Assembly (NCBI GenBank): GCA_035504415.1
Contig: DATJRY010000012.1
Coordinates: 124,001-188,000, forward strand
Length of the DNA stretch: 64,000 nt
DNA from: Candidatus Sulfotelmatobacter sp.
GTDB lineage: Bacteria > Vulcanimicrobiota > Vulcanimicrobiia > Vulcanimicrobiales > Vulcanimicrobiaceae
Reading direction: 5' to 3'
Shown here: positions 44,144 through 52,419 of the stretch, piece after piece
How the letters are laid out: each line of letters starts with the position of its first letter
Numbering within the stretch: the stretch's first letter is position 1
The notes under the pieces: generated by a model
Seen by the model: only the letters and a program-made list of their open reading frames with translations
What the model was told of the DNA's origin: nothing
The model's database searches: none
Program-made: the position numbers and the translations under genes

Positions 44144-44598
44144 CGGCCGACTCTCCGCGCGCGCATCCGGAAATACGCGCGCTCGACCTGAGCGCGGAAT
44201 CGGTAGGCCCCATCGGCGACGAACCCGTCGAACTGGGGCCCACGTCTGGCGAGCAGTGCCAAGATGCGGGCAGCGACCTCGTCGCTGATCGCGTCTCGGA
44301 AAGGGTGTCGGCTGGCTTGCCGCCGCGAGCGGTTCCGATGCTGGTCCACGCTGTCGCTCCTGTCGGGTCGTACCGACGTCTCGTGGACGTCCGAGGGACA
44401 GGATACCGGCGCGCCTGTGCCAGCGGGGTGACCTTGTGCTCCCCGGATTCGTGCCGGGCGGCGGACGGGTTCGGCCGGGGAGGCCGGGCGGCCGCGCCCG
44501 CCGCCTGCGGCGACGGCGGGCGCGTTGCCCGGCCGCGCCGCGTCTCGAAAGGGACGTTGCGCGTTCGGGTGCGCGCTGGGGGCCGTCGGGTCGTTCAT
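44140..44598 (-). CDS. first gene of the transposase unit, unknown function
   Basis: A 152-aa, Arg/Ala/Pro-rich protein starting at ATG 44598 with AAAGGAACGAA as ribosome-binding site. A low-complexity N-terminus is followed by a helical C-terminus (DAISDEVAARILALLARRG then FDGFVADGAYRFRAQVERAY). Translationally coupled to the SWIM gene. No family recognised; it may be an accessory or DNA-binding protein of the element. Confidence 0.55.
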   Translation of the reverse strand: MNDPTAPSAHPNAQRPFRDAARPGNAPAVAAGGGRGRPASPAEPVRRPARIRGAQGHPAGTGAPVSCPSDVHETSVRPDRSDSVDQHRNRSRRQASRHPFRDAISDEVAARILALLARRGPQFDGFVADGAYRFRAQVERAYFRMRARRVGR

Positions 44599-44900
44599 TT
44601 CGTTCCTTTGGCGAGGTGACCGCGCCTTAGGAATCTCGAGCCGTTGCTGCGGCTCGGGGTTCCCCCCACGTCGGGACGCTGGCGTCATTCCTCCATCTGA
44701 AGCCAGCCTGCCACATCGCGCGACGAACGCACGAACGGGAGTCAAGTGTGCGAGGGGGAGAAGGGCGAAAATCGCGCCCGCTGCTCTCCCCCCGCGATCT
44801 GCGCCCATTTCGATGGTTCACGCACGGGCACGCGCAGCGGGCGGAGAGTCTACCACTCGCGCACGCAGCGAGGGAAATTTAGAACGGCGTTTAGGTCTGA

Positions 44901-44919
44901 AGTGTGACGGCATCACACT
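44901..44919. repeat. perfect 19-bp interrupted palindrome
   Basis: AGTGTGA and TCACACT flank CGGCA. This looks like an operator for a dimeric regulator rather than a terminator, as no T-run follows on either strand. It lies between the divergent transposase unit and the zinc-ribbon gene. Confidence 0.5.
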
Positions 44920-44950
44920 CGCGACGCTCGCACGCCGCGACGGACATGGA

Positions 44951-45010
44951 GGAAGCGACGACGCCGGGTGTAGGCGTCCCCCCTCGCGGTCGACGCGCGT
45001 CGCCGCTTCC
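44951..45010. repeat. structured repeat R1
   Basis: A 14-nt stem (GGAAGCGACGACGC with GCGTCGCCGCTTCC, one A-C mismatch) encloses a 32-nt loop (CGGGTGTAGGCG...GCGGTCGACGC) nearly identical to the loops of R2 and R3. The stem sequence differs from the other copies but remains paired. Confidence 0.75.
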
Positions 45011-45111
45011 ATCCCTGACCGTGCCCGGCGACGGACGGAATCAGTCGCGTTGAGATCCGGCTTCCCCCCTGCGGCCGGGGCTCGGCTCCGGCACGGCGAA
45101 ACGTCGATCCC

Positions 45112-45300
45112 ATGCCTCGCGTCCAGCTATGGGGATGGGAGTGCCTTCGATGCGGGCACCAATGGCTGGCGCGCGATCCGGACGCCGAGCCGAAGGTCTG
45201 CCCGAGGTGCAAGTCGCCCAACTACAACAGCCCGCCTCCGCCCTCGCCGCCTCCCCGGCCGAAGAGGCCGAAGCCCTGGGAGCGGAGGGCGGAAAACTGA
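45112..45300 (+). CDS. small zinc-ribbon protein
   Basis: A 62-aa protein with two CxxC knuckles (CLRCGHQW and CPRCKSPNYN) and a Pro-rich tail (PPPPSPPPRPKRPKPW). The fold is rubredoxin/zinc-ribbon-like; such mini-proteins often bind nucleic acid or partner proteins. Starts at ATG 45112, followed by a hairpin terminator. Confidence 0.75.
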   Translation: MPRVQLWGWECLRCGHQWLARDPDAEPKVCPRCKSPNYNSPPPPSPPPRPKRPKPWERRAEN

Positions 45301-45304
45301 TGGA

Positions 45305-45337
45305 GAGAGGGTCACGTCACGCCGACGCGACCCTCTC
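45305..45337. terminator. rho-independent terminator
   Basis: GAGAGGGTC pairs with GACCCTCTC, followed by CTTTTCCC on the plus strand. It ends the zinc-ribbon gene and overlaps the 3' end of the convergent gene at 45317. Confidence 0.7.
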
Positions 45338-45631
45338 CTTTTCCCTTCCGCCAGCTTCGGTGTACACCGGACCGTCGGCGTCGGATATCGCGAAGACGAC
45401 GGTCGTCGTGCCGTCGTGCCGGGTGAACATCCTCGTCGGTCGCCACGCCCGCGCGTGCCAGACGGTGACCATGCGGCAGCGCGGTTCGGGCCGCTCGACC
45501 TCCAACTGCACGTCGCCGGCGTTCGTCCGCGGCGGCTCCTCCGGCGGCCCCATGCGTGCGAAGTCGATCGCCGGGAAGAGCGGCAACTGCACCGCTCCGG
45601 ATGGCACGGGTCGCCGTTGTACCTTGCCCAT
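45317..45631 (-). CDS. hypothetical protein
   Basis: A 104-aa protein from ATG 45631 with a purine-rich ribosome-binding site (GAGAAGAGGG). It contains LPLFPAIDFARMGPPEEPPR and beta-type TTTVVFAISDADGPVYTEAG. No family recognised. It overlaps the terminator of the convergent zinc-ribbon gene. Confidence 0.5.
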   Translation of the reverse strand: MGKVQRRPVPSGAVQLPLFPAIDFARMGPPEEPPRTNAGDVQLEVERPEPRCRMVTVWHARAWRPTRMFTRHDGTTTVVFAISDADGPVYTEAGGREKERVASA

Positions 45632-45760
45632 ACACCCTCTTCTCGTTCGGAACGGCCCGCGGGCGCGGACCGTGCCATCAATCTACCGGAGCGTATGTGC
45701 CAGCAGGGTGGCAGTGTTCTTCGGCATTTTGCGGCTCTCGAAGGCGACCCGCAGCGTTCG

Positions 45761-46153
45761 CTACTTCCACCGGCAGATCGGCGTCGGGTCGGCGAGCCCC
45801 ATCAGGACGCGCAGCTCCATCGTCATCGAACCCCGCTCGAACGCCGTCACGAGCGCGACGAGGCCGCCGGTGCACCGGATCTCGCGACGCGTGCCGACGT
45901 ACTCGGCGAGCGAGAGCAGCAGCGCCATCACCTCGATGAGAATGCGGTCGTCGGCCGGCGCCTGCCGTAGCGCATGGACGCGGTGCCCCAGCTCGCGCAC
46001 CTGCCATTGGACCTGGACGAAGCGGTCCGCGGCCAACTCCTCGCGGACGCCCTCGTAGGGGCGTCGGACATCGTCCTGGCCCCCGATCTCCTCCATGAGG
46101 ACGACAAGCACATCGACGTCGTCGAGCAGCTCGTCGTACCAGGTCTCCGCCAT
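45761..46153 (-). CDS. hypothetical helical protein
   Basis: A 130-aa acidic, helical protein (TWYDELLDDVDVLVVLMEEI at the N-terminus). ATG 46153 with GGAGAAGGCG upstream. The same ribosome-binding site and first codons recur in a remnant at 51100-51159. No family recognised. Confidence 0.55.
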   Translation of the reverse strand: MAETWYDELLDDVDVLVVLMEEIGGQDDVRRPYEGVREELAADRFVQVQWQVRELGHRVHALRQAPADDRILIEVMALLLSLAEYVGTRREIRCTGGLVALVTAFERGSMTMELRVLMGLADPTPICRWK

Positions 46154-46253
46154 CGCTTTTCGCCTTCTCCGGCGCCGCCGGAAGGCGATGACATCGAAAG
46201 CGACGGCCAGCGGGTTGGCACGGTCAGCGTCGACGAGCTAGTCAGGCTTCGAG

Positions 46254-46691
46254 CTACTCGGGCTTCAAGACGAAGTCCGCGAGCCGGACGTCGAGGAAAT
46301 CGCAGATCATGAGAAGCCGGGGCAAGGCAAGGTGCTTCCCGCCTTCCATCTGGCTGACTTGCGCGTTTGTCGAACCGATGGCTACCGCGACTTCGGCTTG
46401 CTTGCGACCGCGAAGCTTTCTCACTTCGCGCACGCGCCGATGATCGAGCCTTTGCTCCGCAGGATCCAGCGAGACGCCGTGCGCGTCGAGGTGCCTGGTC
46501 AACGCCTCGATCGCTAGACGCGGCTCCCCTTCGGCGATCGCGAGTTGGGCTGTGCGGACGGGACCCCCGGTACGGCCGGGCGGCAGCTTTGCAAGCTCGT
46601 TGGCCAAGTTGTATGCTGCCAGCTCCCGCGTCGGCAACAGGGCCGGATCGAACTCGGATGCGACGAGGGACAGGCGCGGACGTTCCGCCAC
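46254..46691 (-). CDS. XRE-family transcriptional regulator
   Basis: A 145-aa protein: a helical N-terminus (~1-80; LPTRELAAYNLANELAKLPP) and an XRE HTH (~90-140: VREVRKLRGRKQAEVAVAIG then STNAQVSQMEGGKHLALPRL). GTG 46691 with AAGGGAG is preferred over a longer in-frame start. It is divergent from 46754; the AT-rich spacer with repeated TATATTCAC is its likely operator. Confidence 0.75.
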   Translation of the reverse strand: MAERPRLSLVASEFDPALLPTRELAAYNLANELAKLPPGRTGGPVRTAQLAIAEGEPRLAIEALTRHLDAHGVSLDPAEQRLDHRRVREVRKLRGRKQAEVAVAIGSTNAQVSQMEGGKHLALPRLLMICDFLDVRLADFVLKPE

Positions 46692-46710
46692 GATGAACTC
46701 CCTTGAACAG

Positions 46711-46747
46711 CTATATTCACTTATATCGCTTTCTATCCTATATTCAC
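46711..46747. promoter_or_regulatory. AT-rich divergent operator region with direct repeat
   Basis: CTATATTCAC occurs at 46711-46720 and 46738-46747 (27 bp apart) in an unusually AT-rich 60-bp spacer between the XRE gene and 46754. Likely promoters plus an autoregulatory operator. Confidence 0.45.
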
Positions 46748-46753
46748 AAGTAG

Positions 46754-47119
46754 ATGGAACCTCATTGGGAATCGTTCGCAATTGATGCGGGACCAGACTG
46801 GCCGCGCGGGTTCGAAGCGGCGGTGCCAGCTCTGGCGGAGGTCCGACGATCCATACGCAGCCGTCTCCCCGAGCGGGTTCGACTGCTTCTTGAACTCGCA
46901 GAATGGGTCGGCATCGACGCGGCGTGCGAGATGTCAGTCGCGGAGTTGGACGCTCTCGTAGGGGAGATGCCCGAGCCGGTGCGGGCCCGGTGCGCGGTCA
47001 TCGCGACCTCGCCGCACGTCTTCGACGTCGAAGGTCGGCCGGCGTCCGTCGCGGACGTGATTCGATGGCTGGCGATGGCATTCGAAGAGGCCAGGCTAGA
47101 CCGGCTCATGTCAACGTAA
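46754..47119 (+). CDS. hypothetical helical protein
   Basis: A 121-aa protein from ATG 46754, mostly helical (AEVRRSIRSRLPERVRLLLE, ELDALVGEMPEPVRARCAVI). Divergent from the XRE regulator. No family recognised; it precedes the QueC-like operon by 58 bp. Confidence 0.5.
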   Translation: MEPHWESFAIDAGPDWPRGFEAAVPALAEVRRSIRSRLPERVRLLLELAEWVGIDAACEMSVAELDALVGEMPEPVRARCAVIATSPHVFDVEGRPASVADVIRWLAMAFEEARLDRLMST

Positions 47120-47142
47120 GCGCGTATGGACTGCCAGAATCG

Positions 47143-47171
47143 TTGACTTTGTCGAATATCTCGGTTAACCT
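47143..47171 (+). promoter_or_regulatory. candidate promoter of the QueC-like operon, giving a leaderless mRNA
   Basis: TTGACT (47143-47148) and TAACCT (47166-47171) are spaced by 17 bp. Transcription would start about at 47178, the GTG of the first gene, consistent with the lack of a good ribosome-binding site there. Confidence 0.4.
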
Positions 47172-47177
47172 CAGGAC

Positions 47178-47729
47178 GTGGCCACCGACTGCGATCGCTG
47201 TGCAGGCGTCCTCGATAAGCGATTTTCGAGCTCCGCGTATCTTCTGACGACGGGATCGCAGGAGGCGGCCGAATCGTCGGCCGCCTATGCGCTCCGTCGG
47301 GAGCGTGAAGCGGAGCCCGAGCTTCGAGATCTCTTCGTTCGTCTATTGAACGTCGTGCGCCGCGAGCGACGCTCCCCACGGCTGCCAGGCATGGGCGATG
47401 ACTCCGAGATACGGTCGTTGCGCGAGCGCGCGATGCAATCCAAGCCCGGGATGCGTCTTATCGCCGCCTTCGACGATGCGATGCGCGACGGATCCGATCT
47501 GGCCGGCGCCTTCGCGGCGCGCAGTTACAACTGGATGCGCGGATGTCTAGAGGTGATGAACGACTGGCCCGGGGCTCGCCATCCCTTCCGGGACTGCGAG
47601 AGCGAGTTCAAACGGCTGCTGGTCGGCAAGATTCGGCGGGCGTTCCTCCATGTCGGCGAGCCGGCCGAGAAGTCGGCGCCGGCGACCCAGGGCCAGATCC
47701 TGGAAACCCCCTTTCCGGTCAATACCTGA
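47178..47729 (+). CDS. hypothetical protein, first gene of the QueC-like operon
   Basis: A 183-aa protein starting at GTG 47178. It has CDRC near the N-terminus and is largely helical (ESSAAYALRREREAEPELRD, RRAFLHVGEPAEKSAP). Its TGA shares one base with the ATG of the QueC-like gene, so expression is coupled. No family recognised. By analogy with QatB in Qat systems it might be the substrate or partner of the QueC-like enzyme, but I see no sequence proof. Confidence 0.55.
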   Translation: MATDCDRCAGVLDKRFSSSAYLLTTGSQEAAESSAAYALRREREAEPELRDLFVRLLNVVRRERRSPRLPGMGDDSEIRSLRERAMQSKPGMRLIAAFDDAMRDGSDLAGAFAARSYNWMRGCLEVMNDWPGARHPFRDCESEFKRLLVGKIRRAFLHVGEPAEKSAPATQGQILETPFPVNT

Positions 47730-49063
47730 TGGGCATGCCGGTAGTCGATGCCGCCGTCTACTTCGACGGCTGCTGGATGCGCGTCGAGACGCGCCGTGCG
47801 CCGTTCGAGCCCGCGCAAGTCGAAGCGCGGATCAATCTCGACGATCTCAATCCGCTCACGCCGCGCGCCAGCGCGCCGGAATTGTTCGAGCTGCTCGACT
47901 TGCTGATCGCCGTGTATGCTCTCGACCGGTCTGTTAGCCGACCGGCCGACGGCTGGGCACGCGAATTCAACATCTGCTTTCCTGTATATCGCGTCGAAGA
48001 CTGGCGTCGGCATGCCCCTCTGGTTCGCGAGTGGCTCTTTTCCCTCACCGGCGACTTCGTCGAGGTCGCGCCCATGCCCAGAACGTCAAGCGCGGGACAT
48101 CACGGACGCCCACCAAGCTTGGACCTGAACGGCGGCGCGGACGTGATCGGGCTCCTAAGCGACGGCCTCGACTCGCTTTGCGGCATCGACACCGCGGTGC
48201 GCGACAGGACGCGCAGACTGGCTCTCGCATCCGTGATTACCAGCGATACGCGCGGACGCCGGATTGACGAAATGGCTCGGTGGGCGACCGCGGCCGCCGG
48301 ATACGATGTTGAGCACCTGCGCCTGCGGACCAAGTTGCGCCGGAAGCCAAGAGCCGAGAAGACGCAGCGTTCTCGTACGGTACTTGCGCTCGTTACGGGG
48401 CTCACGGCGGCGAGCGCCCTAGGCGCGAAGTATGTCGAGTCGTACGAGAACGGAATCGGCGTGCTCAACTTGCCGGTGCCGGATCTGCAATACGGCACCA
48501 TGTCCACGCAGGTATTGCAACCCCGGTACCTTCCGATTTGGGATCGCATCGCCCGTGCGTTCTTCGGCGCGGACATCCGAGTGCGGTACCCCAACCGGTT
48601 CAGTACCAAAGGTGAAATGGTAGCCGGACTCTCGCCCGAAGCCTCACGCCTGGTGCGCGACGGAACGTTCTCGTGCGACGCGGAGCATCGAGCGAACGGG
48701 CACATACTCCACTGCGGGAGCTGCGGTTCCTGCCGCTACCGTCAGCTCTCGCTCGCGTCCAGCGGTATGCCCATCGTCGACGCGGAGTACGTCTTCCGGA
48801 AGGTCAAGGAGTACCGTGCCGACCCCCTCAACATGATGCGTTATCACGCGGACCTTCTCGCGGAAGCGCTCTCGGAGGCGGATCCGTGGTCGGCGCTTCT
48901 GCGGTTGCAGCCTGAACTGTGTGGCGTCGACTCGGCCGAATACGCGCGCGGCGGAGATGCCGCGGACGCCTGGCGCGTGGACGCGCGCGAGCACACGATC
49001 GAGCTGCTGCGGCGTCACGTCCGAGAAGTGCAAGGATGGCGAGTCGCTTCACATGCCGCTTGA
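47729..49063 (+). CDS. QueC-like PP-loop ATPase (QatC/Cap9-type), N-terminally extended
   Basis: A 444-aa protein, about twice the size of housekeeping QueC (7-cyano-7-deazaguanine synthase). Residues ~1-135 form an unknown extension. The PP-loop reads SDGLDS (144-149; QueC has SGGxDS). ENGIGVLNLP (~240-249) and the zinc site C316 ... C329-G-S-C332-G-S-C335 (CGSCGSCRYR region) follow. Such divergent QueC proteins occur in Qat (QatC) and type IV CBASS (Cap9) antiphage systems, where they act on deazaguanine or protein substrates. No other queuosine genes are nearby, so a defence or modification role fits better. ATG 47729 overlaps the upstream stop; downstream gene overlaps by 11 nt. Confidence 0.82.
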   Translation: MGMPVVDAAVYFDGCWMRVETRRAPFEPAQVEARINLDDLNPLTPRASAPELFELLDLLIAVYALDRSVSRPADGWAREFNICFPVYRVEDWRRHAPLVREWLFSLTGDFVEVAPMPRTSSAGHHGRPPSLDLNGGADVIGLLSDGLDSLCGIDTAVRDRTRRLALASVITSDTRGRRIDEMARWATAAAGYDVEHLRLRTKLRRKPRAEKTQRSRTVLALVTGLTAASALGAKYVESYENGIGVLNLPVPDLQYGTMSTQVLQPRYLPIWDRIARAFFGADIRVRYPNRFSTKGEMVAGLSPEASRLVRDGTFSCDAEHRANGHILHCGSCGSCRYRQLSLASSGMPIVDAEYVFRKVKEYRADPLNMMRYHADLLAEALSEADPWSALLRLQPELCGVDSAEYARGGDAADAWRVDAREHTIELLRRHVREVQGWRVASHAA

Positions 49064-50237
49064 TGGCATAGACCTGGACCCTGGCCGGATCGGCGCAAAC
49101 ATCGCGAACGCCCGAAAGCGGGCGGAGCCGCCGCTCAATCAGAAGGAACTCGCCGACCGTGTTGGCGTCTCGCGCGCGACCTTGGTGTCGATCGAGAGCG
49201 GACAGCGCCCGCCGTCGTCGACCGTCCTGGCTGCGATCGCCGACGCCCTGAAGGTCCGCGTTCGGGACATCGTCGCCCTGCCCGTCCAGGACGAAGCGGC
49301 GACGATTCGCTTCCGCAATCCGCTGCGCGGCGACGAGTCGGCCGAAGCAGCCGTGAACGCGCTGATCGATTTCGCGCGTCGCTACGCGATCCTCGAAGAG
49401 CAGATCGGTCGTCGTCGGGTCCGCACCATTCCGCCCCTGGCGTTGAACGACGGAGATGACGTCGAGCACGTCGCAGAGGACCTCGCGACCGCCGAGCGTT
49501 CGCGCTTCAATCTCGGAGACGGACCGTTACTCGACCTCAGGTCGGTCCTGGAAAATGACGTCGGGATGCTGATCTTCGGCCTGCCCGAACTGGGCAAGAC
49601 GAAGATCGCCGGGCTGTTCACTTTCGCGCAGGATCTTCCCATGGTCGGCTTCAACGTGCGGCAGGCCGACCCAAGAAGACGGCGATGGACCCTGGCGCAC
49701 GAGTACGCGCACTACCTCACCAATCGGTTCGACGCGGAAGTGACCTACGAGGCGGGCGAACGACGCTCGCGCGATCCATATGAGCAGCTCGCCGAGCGAT
49801 TTGCCGCGCACTATCTCATGCCCGCCAGCGGCGTGACCCGCCGATTCGCGGAGCTGATCGGCGGAGCTAAGAGCGCCACCGTCGCGCACGTCGTCATGCT
49901 CGCGAATCAGTTCCGCGTATCGTTCCAGGCCATGTGTGAGCGCCTGGAGCGACTGGACCGGATACCGAGAAACACGTACGACTACGTGATGGCTCAAGGT
50001 TTCCGCCCGATCGAGGCCGAGCTTTCTCTCGGCATCGAGCGCAAAGACGAGAAACTCTCGTCCTACCCGGCGCGCTACATCTACCTGCTGTCGGTCCTGC
50101 ATCGCCGGGGTGCCGTGAGCGAAGGCGACGCGGCGGCATATTTGCAAACGGACCGTCTAAGCGCGCGGGAAGCGCTCTCGACGATCGAAGCCGATCCGTT
50201 CTTCCCGATGGACATGTCCCTGGAGGACCTGTCCTGA
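49053..50237 (+). CDS. XRE HTH-ImmA/IrrE zinc metallopeptidase
   Basis: A 394-aa fusion. N-terminal XRE HTH (~13-72: NQKELADRVGVSRATLVSIE) and an ImmA/IrrE peptidase with zinc motif HEYAH (216-220, in WTLAHEYAHYLTN), followed by E in YEQLAERFAAHYLMPA (~244-259). These proteins cleave or control partner repressors and are common in toxin-antitoxin and mobile-element operons. ATG 49053 lies inside the QueC-like gene; the stop overlaps the PIN start (CTGA). Confidence 0.87.
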   Translation: MPLDGIDLDPGRIGANIANARKRAEPPLNQKELADRVGVSRATLVSIESGQRPPSSTVLAAIADALKVRVRDIVALPVQDEAATIRFRNPLRGDESAEAAVNALIDFARRYAILEEQIGRRRVRTIPPLALNDGDDVEHVAEDLATAERSRFNLGDGPLLDLRSVLENDVGMLIFGLPELGKTKIAGLFTFAQDLPMVGFNVRQADPRRRRWTLAHEYAHYLTNRFDAEVTYEAGERRSRDPYEQLAERFAAHYLMPASGVTRRFAELIGGAKSATVAHVVMLANQFRVSFQAMCERLERLDRIPRNTYDYVMAQGFRPIEAELSLGIERKDEKLSSYPARYIYLLSVLHRRGAVSEGDAAAYLQTDRLSAREALSTIEADPFFPMDMSLEDLS

Positions 50238-50752
50238 ACGTCCTGGCCGCAGATGCCTCGTCCCTCATCAATCTCTTCGCGTTCACGGACGGAGCAGGCT
50301 TCGGTTATCCTCTGGAATGCGTCGTGGGGCCGGCCTTCGCTAACGAGGCGCTCTACGCGTATGCGGACGACACGTTGACGGAGCGGGTAAGACTCAGCGT
50401 CGAGAAGTTCGCGGCCGCCGCGATCAACATCTCGGAGCTTCGGCTGACCGATCCCGAGGTAGACGGCTGGGTCAAGTACGCGAGTCGGCTCGACGACGGC
50501 GAGGCTCAGGCGTTGGCGCTCGCCGCCGGACGCGGATTGGCAATACTTACCGACGATACTGCCGGCATCCGTCTCGGGAACGAGATCGGCGTAGAGGTGG
50601 TGACCAGCCTGGATCTCGCCCACTCCTGGTCGGCCACCGCGACGGCGGACGGCATTCGCGCCGCCTGTCGACGGTTGCGGCACAGGGCGCGATTCGCGGT
50701 GCCGCGGCAAAGCCCGCACGCAGACTGGTACCGATCGATGCTCGACGGCTAG
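50234..50752 (+). CDS. PIN-domain protein starting at CTG
   Basis: A 172-aa PIN-fold protein. Active-site acids: Asp7 (VLAADASSLINL), Glu90 (RLDDGEAQALALAAG) and Asp107/108 (ILTDDTAG). PIN nucleases cut RNA and are often toxins. No ATG, GTG or TTG precedes the conserved N-terminus; CTG 50234 has GGAGG at 7-nt spacing and overlaps the upstream TGA as CTGA. Co-expressed with the ImmA/IrrE gene, a known toxin-antitoxin-like combination. Confidence 0.78.
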   Translation: MNVLAADASSLINLFAFTDGAGFGYPLECVVGPAFANEALYAYADDTLTERVRLSVEKFAAAAINISELRLTDPEVDGWVKYASRLDDGEAQALALAAGRGLAILTDDTAGIRLGNEIGVEVVTSLDLAHSWSATATADGIRAACRRLRHRARFAVPRQSPHADWYRSMLDG

Positions 50753-51297
50753 GTACGACGCGTTTCTGTCGGCAGGCCATTGACCGCCGCCACGCTCGTC
50801 GCGTAGAACCCGGCCACTCGGCGCGGATCGAGCATATAGGGAACCCCTCCAGACGAGGCGGTCACGGTAAGCTGCCTTGTCGCATGCGTTCGGTACCATG
50901 GCCCTCATCCTCGGCGTCAAGAGCCCGGTCCAGAAGCACCCTGATCACGACGCGGTCAGGAGCCTTCCACCCGTGCGCCCTACACGCGATGGCGAAGGTC
51001 CAGCGCCTGACCCTCGACGCCGACGAAGTCGTCCGAGCACAGTTCCTTCCGGACCCGGTCGAACGGCCGGCCGCGGTCGTCCGCCTCCCCACTGGTCGAT
51101 CAGGTCGGCAGCGCGTCGACGCGCGAGAGCATCTCGTCGTACCAGGTGCAGACCGCCACCTTCTCCCCCTTCCGACCGGAACCGGACGGAGGGACAGTAG
51201 ACCTCGGGGGAGGCCTACTGGGTGGCACACCCCCAACAACGACGGAACTTGCATCACAGGGCGGGACGGCCAGGGTGGAACCCGAACCGGGGGAGGA
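50753..51297. other. 545-bp stretch with a gene-start remnant
   Basis: No intact gene seen. At 51100-51159 (minus) a 19-codon frame from GTG reads VAVCTWYDEMLSRVDALPT, with GGAGAAGG upstream. It copies the ribosome-binding site and first codons of the gene at 46153, then stops. Confidence 0.5.
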
Positions 51298-52419
51298 ATG
51301 TCACTCCGCCCTGATCGGCAAGCTGATGCCATGCCCGCACGTGATGACGAGCCAGATCCCCTCAAAGTAGCCGCTGATGCTGTCGCAGAAAAGTTAGACG
51401 CGGACATCCTGCTGGTAAACGGGGACCTGAGTTTCGGCCTTCAGGAAACTGTGATCGAGCTGGTCCGCGAGCGACGTCGCCGGACGAACGTAGCCCTCGT
51501 TCTGGTGACATACGGCGGCTACGCTGATCCAGCGTACCGGATCGCTCGCACGTTACAAGACAAGTACGAGAAGTTCTACGCCTTCGTGACAGGGATGTGC
51601 AAGAGCGCTGGCACTCTCCTCGTCATTGGGGCGGACGAGATCGTCATGTCGGACTACGGCGACCTGGGCCCGCTCGACATCCAGGCACTCAAGGACGACG
51701 AACTTGGGCAGATGTCGTCCGGCCTCACGACGCAGTTCACCTTCGACGAACTCCGTCATGAAACCAGACTTTTGTTCGAACATCTATGGCGGGACATCAA
51801 GCGGAGCACGTACGACCGGATCTCGTTCCGCACTGCCGCGGAGTACGCCACGAACATGACCATCGGGCTCATGAGCCCGATTTACAGCCAGATAGCTCCC
51901 CTCGCGTTGGGCGAGATCGGGAGAGCCAACAACATCACGCGCGACTACGGAGAGCGCCTGGCGGAGGTTTCCAAGAACCTCCGAGATGGCACACTGGACA
52001 AGCTGACAGACTCGTATTCTCACCATGGCTTCGTGATCGACCGGGCCGAAGCAAGCAGGCTATTCGAAAACGTACGGGAACCAGATGACGGGGAGTGCCG
52101 TTTCTTTGATGCCCTGGGCAAGCAGGGGCGGCAGCCACATCCCCGTTCGGGTGGCCCGCGCGAGGGGACGGTCGCGTCCTTTCTCTCCGAGGAAGTGGCG
52201 CAACCGCCCGAGATCGGCACCGAGTCTCAAACGGCGCACCCTTCAGACCGAAAGAAAGAACAGCATGGCAACGACGCTGAAAAAGCCGAAGCCCGAAACC
52301 CCAAGCCGGCAAAGCCACAGCGAGCGTCGATTCCAAGCAAAGCGGGACCGCATGCTGGAACGCATGGCTCGCACGGAAAGACGCCGCGAACGGGGAGGAA
52401 CGGAACCCCTACTCGATGA
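51298..52419 (+). CDS. SDH_sah/ClpP-class serine protease
   Basis: A 373-aa protein of the SDH_sah (serine dehydrogenase proteinase) group in the ClpP/S49 fold. Key blocks: LVLVTYGGYADPAYRIARTL (~67-86), nucleophile Ser103 in GMCKSAGTLLVIGADEIVMS, then DYGDLGPLDIQ. A long disordered basic tail (~270-373) follows. It may be soluble, as no signal peptide is seen. Start at ATG 51298 is uncertain (SD very close); a downstream ATG is possible. Confidence 0.75.
   Translation: MSLRPDRQADAMPARDDEPDPLKVAADAVAEKLDADILLVNGDLSFGLQETVIELVRERRRRTNVALVLVTYGGYADPAYRIARTLQDKYEKFYAFVTGMCKSAGTLLVIGADEIVMSDYGDLGPLDIQALKDDELGQMSSGLTTQFTFDELRHETRLLFEHLWRDIKRSTYDRISFRTAAEYATNMTIGLMSPIYSQIAPLALGEIGRANNITRDYGERLAEVSKNLRDGTLDKLTDSYSHHGFVIDRAEASRLFENVREPDDGECRFFDALGKQGRQPHPRSGGPREGTVASFLSEEVAQPPEIGTESQTAHPSDRKKEQHGNDAEKAEARNPKPAKPQRASIPSKAGPHAGTHGSHGKTPRTGRNGTPTR

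Larger units (their letters stand above)
44599..45111. other. intergenic stretch with palindrome and structured repeat R1
   Basis: About 510 bp between divergent genes at 44598 and 45112. It holds a 19-bp palindrome (44901-44919) and structured repeat R1 (44951-45010). I see no protein-coding gene in it. Confidence 0.6.

Noticed and set aside
47178-50752. Complete Qat or type IV CBASS system
   Set aside because: No QatA-type ATPase, TatD-type QatD, cyclase or TGT-like Cap10 is encoded here; only the QueC-like part is shared.
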